Of a stretch of 8,944 nt of DNA, positions 1 to 4,327 are shown piece by piece. Below the pieces are notes generated by a model. That model saw only the letters and a program-made list of their open reading frames with translations, made no database searches and was not told the DNA's origin. A program made the translations under genes and the position numbers. The stretch lies in assembly GCA_031278135.1 (NCBI GenBank), contig JAITKY010000249.1, forward strand, positions 1 to 8,944, in the 5' to 3' direction. Each line of letters begins with the position of its first letter. Position 1 is the stretch's first letter. Origin of the DNA: Prevotellaceae bacterium. GTDB taxonomy: Bacteria; Bacteroidota; Bacteroidia; Bacteroidales; UBA932.

Positions 1-49
1 TGTGTTCCGATAACAATTGCTCATATTCCGAACGTCGTATGTATATCAT
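1..49 (-). CDS. 5' end of an unidentified protein gene (partial)
   Basis: An ATG at 49-47 opens a reading frame that stays open to the window edge and gives 16 residues, MIYIRRSEYEQLLSEH. The charged, helix-prone composition looks like a real protein start. A purine-rich stretch (ggaagaa) sits directly before the ATG, and a Bacteroidota -7 box (TACCTTTG) lies 14-21 bases upstream, so the start is supported by context. The transcript would have a 5' leader of only about 7-12 bases. An overlapping ATG at 24-22 in another frame gives a less protein-like peptide. Sixteen residues are too few to name a family. The gene probably belongs to a separate transcription unit from the cassette at 536-3544, because a 485-base gap and its own promoter lie between them. 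Confidence 0.55.
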   Translation of the reverse strand, partial: MIYIRRSEYEQLLSEH

Positions 50-62
50 TTCTTCCACGGCG

Positions 63-70
63 CAAAGGTA
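63..70 (-). promoter_or_regulatory. Bacteroidota -7 promoter box (TACCTTTG) of the left-edge gene
   Basis: The minus strand reads TACCTTTGCGCC, matching the TAnnTTTG -7 element used by the Bacteroidota primary sigma factor. It sits 13 bases before the ATG at 49. I see no clear TTTG at -33, which is often degenerate. Position, exact match and lack of an upstream gene make this the best promoter candidate in the window. Confidence 0.65.
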
Positions 71-130
71 AATATTTTTTTATTTCCCAGCATTTTTTGA
101 AGTACCTGAGTAGTTACAATTTAATTAAAA

Positions 131-138
131 CAAAGATA
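131..138 (-). promoter_or_regulatory. Possible second -7 box (TATCTTTG)
   Basis: The minus strand reads TATCTTTG, again fitting TAnnTTTG, 68 bases upstream of the better box at 63-70. No -33 TTTG is visible at suitable spacing. In such AT-rich DNA a chance match is quite possible. If real, it would give the left-edge gene a second start with an ~80-base leader. Confidence 0.25.
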
Positions 139-164
139 ATATTTGTACGTGAGAGTACGGCGAC

Positions 165-202
165 AAGCGTGACAATGTGGTCTTGATTTTTATCTCACGC
201 TT
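165..202. repeat. 8-bp inverted repeat (aagcgtga / tcacgctt)
   Basis: The arms at 165-172 and 195-202 are perfectly complementary, around a 22-base loop. No T-run follows on the minus strand, and only TTTT on the plus strand, so it is not a convincing terminator. It could be an operator-like site or chance. Confidence 0.3.
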
Positions 203-480
203 TTGGAAATCCAAAATTTTCATGTACTTTTGTAATCGTTTTTACATTATCACAACGAGGCAAATCCTTCATATTTATCCGGAGAATTAATACAAGGGAT
301 ACAGGACTTGTTGAAAGAAAAGCAGTCTTGAAGTCGAGACATGGAATAGAAAAAACAATATACCTGATAGATATCGGCATAGATGTTTAACATTAATCCT
401 GATGATATGGTAACGCAGTAACTAAAAAAAATATTAACTAATATGCTGACAACAAGCACTCTGTCGTACCAAAATCCGTT

Positions 481-520
481 ATGAGAGATGAGTTAGATGG
501 CGCCAACACTCATCTCTCAT
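481..520. repeat. Perfect 13-bp inverted repeat after the DUF2846 gene
   Basis: atgagagatgagt (481-493) and actcatctctcat (508-520) are exact reverse complements around a 14-base loop that contains the palindrome ggcgcc (499-504). It begins 16 bases past the stop codon of the DUF2846 lipoprotein gene. On the minus strand no T-run follows (AACGGATTTTGG), so it is not a canonical intrinsic terminator, although it could stabilise the 3' end of the transcript. The flanking word catcgttcat (518-527) recurs at 7596-7605. Confidence 0.7.
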
Positions 521-535
521 CGTTCATCTCCCAAG

Positions 536-1033
536 TTACTTGGTTTTGATTTTGGAATACTCGTTCCAACCGATGTCGTTATATACGAGTTCCAATTTTG
601 GTCGTCCGACGAGGACTCCCATTCCCACTCCGCATTTGATGTAATATTCGTTACCGAATTTGACATCGATTGGGAGTTCGGTTTTCGATTCGGTTTCTGC
701 CCACAAAGTATGGATTCCTTCGCTGGCAACACGAATAGTGATTTTCGATTTGTTTGTCACACGATAGACAAACTCATTGTCGAAATACAAGTCATAACCG
801 ATAGCCATGCCTGCGATAGAGTTGGGACGATAAATGTGAAACAGAGCACAAGTTTCGTCTGCCTGATATTCTGGCGGCTGTAATTCCGACGCCGTTGTCG
901 ATGATGCTGACCCACAACCTGTCAATAATACAGATGCCGCAAACACCATTACGAATCCAATAACCGCACACTTAATAGCGCTTTTTCTTAAATCTAATGT
1001 TTTCATTACTTTTTTAACTTTTTGATAATTCAT
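536..1033 (-). CDS. DUF2846-domain lipoprotein
   Basis: This 165-residue protein has a long positively charged start, a hydrophobic segment (about 20-37) and a clear lipobox, LTGC, with the lipidated Cys at residue 40. It is therefore an envelope lipoprotein. Residues ~62-150 fit the DUF2846 pattern as I know it: an opening 'ALFHIYRP', an 'AIGYDLYFDNEFV' strand pair, a 'GIHTLWAETE' segment, then 'GNEYYIKCGVG' and 'LVGRPKLELV'. The biochemical role of DUF2846 is not known to me. The start is uncertain: ATG at 1033 gives an unusually long n-region, and an in-frame ATG at 1006 (residue 10) would give a more usual signal peptide. A C6 run and a small hairpin (1048-1060) sit just upstream of the first ATG. 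It is the last of five minus-strand envelope genes and starts 81 bases after the previous stop, so it is probably cotranscribed. Confidence 0.8.
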   Translation of the reverse strand: MNYQKVKKVMKTLDLRKSAIKCAVIGFVMVFAASVLLTGCGSASSTTASELQPPEYQADETCALFHIYRPNSIAGMAIGYDLYFDNEFVYRVTNKSKITIRVASEGIHTLWAETESKTELPIDVKFGNEYYIKCGVGMGVLVGRPKLELVYNDIGWNEYSKIKTK

Positions 1034-1114
1034 TCTTTGTTCTTTGTCCCCCCTTGCGGGATAAAATAAACCACAAAGTTTTTTTTAATCGTTTAAAGTT
1101 TTCACATACAATAT

Positions 1115-1432
1115 TTACTTTATTCCTGTTACACCTGATACCTTTTCACGATAGAGTCTGGCGTTGCATGTGCTCGCCTCATTGAACGCTTCTATAAAGT
1201 CGCTGTTCTCATAATTGTTCCATTTTTTCTTCAATTCTTCGAAGCAATAATCCTTTGAGTTTTTTTCGTAACAGTCGCAAAACTCAGTCGAAGCCTCTCT
1301 TCCGTCGGCGTCGTTGTCCTTGCATGATGCAAAGCCTGCCGAATACGCTAATACGATTGCCAATACGACAACAATCTGTTTTACTTTTTTCAGGGCATTC
1401 TTTTTACTTGCCCAATAATTTAATACTTTCAT
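1115..1432 (-). CDS. Small Cys-rich putative lipoprotein, function unknown
   Basis: This 105-residue protein has a basic N-terminus (about nine residues of Lys or Arg character before residue 20), a hydrophobic core at ~19-33 and a lipobox-like AGFASC ending at Cys37. The Phe at -3 is not the usual Leu, so lipidation is probable but not certain. The residues after Cys37 are K-D-N-D-A-D, resembling the Lys plus acidic export signal reported for surface lipoproteins of Bacteroidota, so it may face outward. The rest is a short, probably helical domain with four further Cys: C52-x-C54, C63 and C89. They could form two disulfides. I do not recognise a family. The gene lies 46 bases after the domain-only gene (1730-1479); a weak hairpin (gctcc/ggagc, 1453-1467) lies in that gap without a T-run. 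Confidence 0.7.
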   Translation of the reverse strand: MKVLNYWASKKNALKKVKQIVVVLAIVLAYSAGFASCKDNDADGREASTEFCDCYEKNSKDYCFEELKKKWNNYENSDFIEAFNEASTCNARLYREKVSGVTGIK

Positions 1433-1478
1433 TTCTTTAATACTTTTTTAGAGCTCCTTTATGGAGCGGGTTAATAAT

Positions 1479-1730
1479 TCATTTTAATTTTTTCTCAAAG
1501 ATGTCTTTGCTTCCGTTTTCGTATTTAATCATGAAAATCTCCACAGTAGATATGGTATAATCGGGTCCGTTCAAGAGTTCTAATTTCTTGTATTTAACGA
1601 TATCCGTACTGATTTCCGAAATTTTTGAGTTGATAACGTCGCCGTTTTGTTTTGTGATGACGTCCTGAGCATAAAGCGACTGAACGAAACAGACGAAACA
1701 GACAAACATCATAATTAACTTTTTTTCCAT
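1479..1730 (-). CDS. Secreted domain-only paralogue of the two larger neighbours
   Basis: The product is 83 residues: a signal peptide (1-21, cleavage likely after the Ala in YAQD) and then almost only the shared domain (22-78), ending after five more residues. By hand alignment about 28 of 57 domain positions match the 3544-2693 product. Kept features include D-x-I-T-K, the K-Y-K centre, G-P-x-Y, and the strong E-I-F-M-I-K-Y-E motif followed by G-x-K. It has no linker or membrane part, so it is probably a free periplasmic or secreted domain. Codon use and start look normal, with no sign of a frameshift that would make it a broken longer gene. An intrinsic terminator ends only about 13 bases before the ATG, leaving no room for a separate promoter between them. 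Expression therefore probably depends on read-through. Function unknown. Confidence 0.8.
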   Translation of the reverse strand: MEKKLIMMFVCFVCFVQSLYAQDVITKQNGDVINSKISEISTDIVKYKKLELLNGPDYTISTVEIFMIKYENGSKDIFEKKLK

Positions 1731-1743
1731 AACATTTTTAATT

Positions 1744-1783
1744 AAAAAAGGTACGGAAATCGTACGGGATTTAACCGTACCTT
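1744..1783 (-). terminator. Intrinsic terminator / possible attenuator before the 83-residue gene
   Basis: On the minus strand a 9-bp perfect stem (AAGGTACGG at 1783-1775 with CCGTACCTT at 1756-1748) is extended after a two-base bulge by a second 5-bp stem (AAATC/GATTT) around the loop CCGTAC. Six T residues (1749-1744) follow the stem directly. This is the clearest Rho-independent terminator in the window. It lies 33 bases after the stop of the beta-barrel gene (1816) and only 13 bases before the next ATG (1730). Confidence 0.8.
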
Positions 1784-1815
1784 CATATTCAAATCAGTTT
1801 AAACTTACTTATTAC

Positions 1816-2637
1816 CTAAAAACGGAAATTCACGCCTATAGTAACTCCTACAGATGACATATTAGTTTTGTAAGTGTCATTTTTTATCGTCATATTATAA
1901 TAGTCCAAATTACCGGAAAAAGAAACGCGGTTCCAGCAGTTCCATCGTACACTGCCGCCTAATCCTAAAGCAAATCCGGTTTCGTCGGTACTTTCACCGT
2001 CAACAGCGCCTCTGGCATAGCCTATGGCGGGTCGAATATCGAACTCAACCTTTTGCGATGGGGTTGCTGCGAACGAAAACAATGGTCCTGCCATAAATCC
2101 TGAAATTCCAACACTGATATTCGAAATATCATAACTCGTTGTAATGATCGAAGATGTTATACCTACGTGCGAGTTGAACAAATATCCGAAATTCACAATA
2201 CTGACTTGCACGCCGGCATCAATGTTTTCCTGTTTTGTAAGAAAAGAAGGTCCAAAAGATATTCCCACATACCCCTTCTTATAAGCGGACGGGACGTTAC
2301 TTTGTGGCACATAACCATTTGGCTGCGATACGCCGCCGACTACCGTAATGGGACCTTGCGGTGGTGTTTGTGGCGTTTGCACGGGTGTTTCCGGTGTGTT
2401 AAACATTTCTTTAATACCTCCCTGATACACGATCATAAAGATTTGCGATTTCGGTAAAGTATAAATCGGACCAGACTCTTCGCCATACATCTTGTATTTG
2501 ATGTCGGTAGCGTTCACTTCAGTCACTTTAGCGCTGATTTCTGTTCCGTCCTTTTTTGTAATAATGTCTTGTGCATTGACAAGAGAAATTGTGCCTGCAA
2601 ATAAAATCAGGACTAAAATAAAAACAACTTTTTTCAT
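1816..2637 (-). CDS. Outer-membrane beta-barrel protein with the shared N-terminal domain
   Basis: This 273-residue protein has a signal peptide (1-22, cleavage probably NA/QD), the shared domain (23-79: DIITKKDG, the IKYKM centre, GP-x-Y, K-S-x-I-F-M-I), a Pro/Thr/Gln/Gly-rich linker (~80-118), and a C-terminal part (~119-273) of alternating hydrophobic strands with Gly turns. That part starts 'GYVGISFGPSF' and ends in a terminal aromatic, FRF, as outer-membrane beta-barrels do. The size fits an eight-stranded barrel of the general Bacteroidota porin-like type; I infer this from pattern, not from a family match. The N-terminal domain would sit in the periplasm with the barrel in the outer membrane. 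About 34 of 57 domain positions match the upstream paralogue. The gene starts 55 bases after that paralogue's stop with no promoter box between, and is followed by a strong terminator. Confidence 0.8.
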   Translation of the reverse strand: MKKVVFILVLILFAGTISLVNAQDIITKKDGTEISAKVTEVNATDIKYKMYGEESGPIYTLPKSQIFMIVYQGGIKEMFNTPETPVQTPQTPPQGPITVVGGVSQPNGYVPQSNVPSAYKKGYVGISFGPSFLTKQENIDAGVQVSIVNFGYLFNSHVGITSSIITTSYDISNISVGISGFMAGPLFSFAATPSQKVEFDIRPAIGYARGAVDGESTDETGFALGLGGSVRWNCWNRVSFSGNLDYYNMTIKNDTYKTNMSSVGVTIGVNFRF

Positions 2638-2692
2638 AATTTTTTAATTTATTTATTTATAATTTATAACCTATTTTAATTAATTCTACAAT

Positions 2693-3544
2693 CTAAAATA
2701 CGAATGCGATTCCGTTTGTCCGCAATTCGAAATGCGGCAACTGCAGAGGCGATTTATATTCGACTCTGTTTCCATATTGGCTGAAATACTCGCGTTTCAC
2801 TTTTGATTTTTTCGAGAATCCGACAATCATAAGCGGCGTACTGGCAAGAACGCATACCGAACCTATCGCAACAACAGCGCCGCCGGTTCCCGCAACCCGA
2901 ACATTGACACTTGTTGCAGTGGTAACGATAGATTTTTCGCCTGTCACTGCACCAATTATAATCATCACCACTCCTGCGGACATCATACCTATTCCGACTC
3001 CTGTTAGCGTCGAGCCTTTACGGTACTTTTGATACAAATCGGGCGCAGTCGCCTTCATCCTCGATTTCCAGTCGGCCTGATACGAATACTGTGTTACCGG
3101 CGCTTTCTGCTGGTTTGGAGGCGTAACGACGGTTCCGGCCGGCTGTCCGAAAGTCGATGACGTAACGGTTCCGGTCGTTGCCGGTTTTGCTCCGAACGTC
3201 GGCAATGCTGTGTTCCCGGACGACGAACTTGTTGCAGTTCCTGTCGAGGAAGTTGTGGTAGTTCCTGTCGAGGAAGTTGTTGCAGTTCCCGTCGAAGAAG
3301 TTGTTGTTACGCCAAACACTTCCTTTCGTCCGCTTTCGTATTTAATCATGAAGATTTCAGATTTCGACAGGACATAAACAGGACCATCCTGATTGTCGAA
3401 CATCTTGTACTTGATGGCATCGGGAACGATTTCAATAACTTTTGCGCGGACTTCGTTGCCATCTTTTTTTGTAATGATGTCTTGTGCATCAACTCTGATA
3501 ACTGTAACGGTGAATATCACCAAGATTAATAAAACTTTTTTCAT
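2693..3544 (-). CDS. Secreted protein: shared domain, Ser/Thr repeat linker, two hydrophobic segments
   Basis: The 283-residue product has a signal peptide (1-20, cleavage VDA/QD), the shared domain (21-77), and a low-complexity Thr/Ser/Gly stretch (~78-112) built from octapeptides of the SSTGTATT type, encoded by a 24-bp tandem repeat. A second Gly/Thr/Pro/Gln linker follows to ~150, then a 'W-K-S-R-M-K ... YQKYRKG' helix and two Gly-rich hydrophobic segments (~179-201 and ~219-243), and a basic loop. The tail ends 'ELRTNGIAFVF'. The two-segment layout with an NGI ending is one I associate with uncharacterised Bacteroidota membrane proteins. Function unknown. It is the first gene of the five-gene cassette; its leader may contain the G12 tract and nested inverted repeats upstream. 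Start ATG at 3544 is fixed by the signal peptide. Confidence 0.8.
   Translation of the reverse strand: MKKVLLILVIFTVTVIRVDAQDIITKKDGNEVRAKVIEIVPDAIKYKMFDNQDGPVYVLSKSEIFMIKYESGRKEVFGVTTTSSTGTATTSSTGTTTTSSTGTATSSSSGNTALPTFGAKPATTGTVTSSTFGQPAGTVVTPPNQQKAPVTQYSYQADWKSRMKATAPDLYQKYRKGSTLTGVGIGMMSAGVVMIIIGAVTGEKSIVTTATSVNVRVAGTGGAVVAIGSVCVLASTPLMIVGFSKKSKVKREYFSQYGNRVEYKSPLQLPHFELRTNGIAFVF
3207..3302 (-). repeat. 24-bp tandem repeat inside the 3544-2693 gene
   Basis: Three units (3231-3254, 3255-3278, 3279-3302) share the core gttcctgtcgagg with few changes, and a more degenerate fourth unit lies at 3207-3230. Each encodes an octapeptide of the SSTGTATT type. The unit length is a multiple of three, so gain or loss of units would lengthen or shorten the linker without shifting the frame. 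Confidence 0.8.
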
Positions 3545-3629
3545 ATCTCTACATTTTTAAATTTTTATATATTTTTGGATTATTTATACATAATATTTGA
3601 TTTATAACATTCAAATTGGATATTACAAC

Positions 3630-3718
3630 TGTGGCATGCAATTCGCGGAGAATAGCATGCAACTTCAAAGTCAATCTTTCTGACCGTGAAGGTAATCTTT
3701 GAATGGCAATATGCCACA
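3630..3718. repeat. Nested inverted repeats upstream of the cassette
   Basis: An outer pair tgtggcat (3630-3637) / atgccaca (3711-3718) encloses an inner pair ttcaaag (3664-3670) / ctttgaa (3697-3703). Between them GCATGCAA occurs twice (3634-3641 and 3655-3662). Because GCATGC is self-complementary, the two copies could also pair with each other. Several alternative folds are therefore possible in an ~90-base segment that ends about 85 bases before the ATG at 3544. It could be a structured leader or a decayed element. Confidence 0.5.
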
Positions 3719-3740
3719 ATATACTGATAATCAAATAAAT

Positions 3741-3752
3741 GGGGGGGGGGGG
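3741..3752. repeat. 12-base G homopolymer (C12 on the minus strand)
   Basis: Twelve consecutive G residues sit in otherwise AT-rich DNA, 196 bases upstream of the start of the 3544-2693 gene. On the coding (minus) strand it is a C12 run. Tracts of this length are prone to slipped-strand length change. Its length may also be an assembly uncertainty. Confidence 0.85.
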
Positions 3753-3849
3753 CAAATACTACTCTTCTGCCGGAGGATCTTCCGGAAACACAGGAAATTA
3801 TGTCTGAAAAGTTACACATTTACTTTAAAAATTAAAAAAACATTCATAT

Positions 3850-4077
3850 TCAAATAATAGTACAAAGGTAATAAGATTTTTCAAATGAAAAACAAAATGG
3901 AAAAAATTTTGTTAAACATTTTTTTTTTACTTTCGTTTTTTGATTGTTATTCCGCTGATTACACATACTCTCTTCCTTCCTTTCCCATTCTTTTAAAGTA
4001 GTAACCGACATGCCTAATCTATGTAGATTAAAAATCTTCATGGAACTCATATTCACTGTTTTAACACGATACATCAT
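3850..4077 (-). CDS. Doubtful small ORF
   Basis: A 75-codon minus-strand frame starts with ATG-ATG at 4077-4072, behind an A/G-rich stretch (aaaagggattg). Its first ~50 residues are hydrophilic and plausible (for example VTTLKEWERKEE at about residues 25-36), but after an A10 run (3928-3919) the translation turns into Phe/Cys/Ser/Tyr-rich sequence typical of AT-rich noncoding DNA. A one-base change in the A10 run would end the protein soon after. A candidate promoter box for the next genes also overlaps its 3' end. No family was recognised and it lacks a signal peptide. I think it is more likely noncoding than a gene. Confidence 0.18.
   Translation of the reverse strand: MMYRVKTVNMSSMKIFNLHRLGMSVTTLKEWERKEESMCNQRNNNQKTKVKKKCLTKFFPFCFSFEKSYYLCTII
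3863..3870 (-). promoter_or_regulatory. Candidate -7 box (TACCTTTG) for the envelope cassette
   Basis: The minus strand reads TTACCTTTGTAC, an exact TAnnTTTG match and identical in its eight bases to the box at 63-70. A TTTG at 3896-3893 lies 22 bases upstream, slightly wide for a -33 element. A start here would give the 3544-2693 gene a leader of about 310 bases that includes the C12 run and the nested inverted repeats. Confidence 0.45.
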
Positions 4078-4120
4078 AAATCAATCCCTTTTATACTTAT
4101 TGGTTACTTGTAAAATTAAT

Positions 4121-4184
4121 CAGAATTTGCAGAATTATAGAATTATCAGAATTCTGTACAATTCTGTTAATTCTGATCAGAATT
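4121..4184. repeat. Array of CAGAATT words with ~9-bp period and a central inversion
   Basis: CAGAATT occurs at 4121, 4130 and 4147 (with tagaatt at 4138). Its complement AATTCTG then occurs at 4150, 4160 and 4169, and CAGAATT returns at 4178. Steps are 8-10 bases. The centre is the 10-bp palindrome cagaattctg (4147-4156), so the two halves can pair imperfectly. The same word with 9-base spacing appears at 7407 and 7416. Confidence 0.75.
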
Positions 4185-4208
4185 TGCGCTATGTCAAGTT
4201 TTTTTAAC

Positions 4209-4254
4209 CTGTTATATTTTTCGATAATACTGTAATTTTCAGTTGATATAACAG
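4209..4254. repeat. Two-tier hairpin downstream of coaE
   Basis: ctgttatat (4209-4217) pairs exactly with atataacag (4246-4254), and inside it actg (4229-4232) pairs with cagt (4240-4243). It lies 74 bases past the coaE stop. On the coaE strand an A-run, not a T-run, follows the stem, so it is not a canonical terminator for that operon. On the plus strand four T follow. Confidence 0.45.
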
Positions 4255-4327
4255 TTTTCGGACAGACATATTTAATTTTTCATAGAAGCCTCAAAAAAAA
4301 GATTTAGCCTATTTTTTTATTTATAAA

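Larger units (their letters stand above)
50..535. other. Intergenic region between the left-edge gene and the DUF2846 gene
   Basis: This 486-base AT-rich stretch has no convincing gene. Two short minus-strand frames (459-250 and 380-195) are open, but they overlap each other and their Phe/Ser/Cys/Ile-rich translations look like random AT-rich sequence. What it does hold is listed separately: a strong promoter box near the left-edge gene (63-70), a second weaker one (131-138), an 8-bp hairpin (165-202), and a perfect 13-bp inverted repeat next to the DUF2846 stop codon (481-520). Confidence 0.6.
3545..4327. other. Long structured intergenic region
   Basis: These 783 AT-rich bases lie between coaE and the envelope cassette and hold no convincing gene. 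From high to low coordinates they contain a two-tier hairpin (4209-4254), an array of CAGAATT words (4121-4184), a small candidate reading frame (4077-3850), a T10 run (3919-3928), a candidate promoter (3863-3870), a short palindrome ccggaggatcttccgg (3770-3785), a G12 tract (3741-3752), and nested inverted repeats (3630-3718). The lower part could be the leader RNA of the 3544-2693 gene. Confidence 0.6.

Noticed and set aside
1..49. IS66-type transposase start
   Set aside because: The N-terminus has a vaguely similar charged pattern, but 16 residues are not enough and no terminal inverted repeat or companion ORF lies upstream.
195..459. Two overlapping minus-strand ORFs of 61 and 69 codons
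   Set aside because: They overlap in different frames, have random AT-rich composition with many Cys/Phe/Ser/Ile, and lack a signal, a family match or a good start context.
497..883. 128-codon plus-strand ORF
   Set aside because: It lies antisense to the DUF2846 lipoprotein gene, whose lipobox and domain pattern are clear; the plus-strand translation is a shadow.
3549..3819. Minus-strand ORFs across the C12 run (68 and 79 codons)
   Set aside because: Their Pro-rich part is just the homopolymer and the rest is unlike a protein; they overlap each other and the nested repeats.
4121..4184. CRISPR array
   Set aside because: The repeated word is 7 bases with ~9-base steps and inverted copies; there are no 25-40 base repeats with spacers and no cas genes.
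4193..4198. TTGACA (minus strand) as a -35 box
   Set aside because: The match is to the proteobacterial consensus, no -10 follows at 17 bases, and Bacteroidota use different promoter boxes.
4209..4254. Terminator of the coaE operon
   Set aside because: On the coaE strand the hairpin is followed by an A-run, not a T-run, and the stem is AT-rich.
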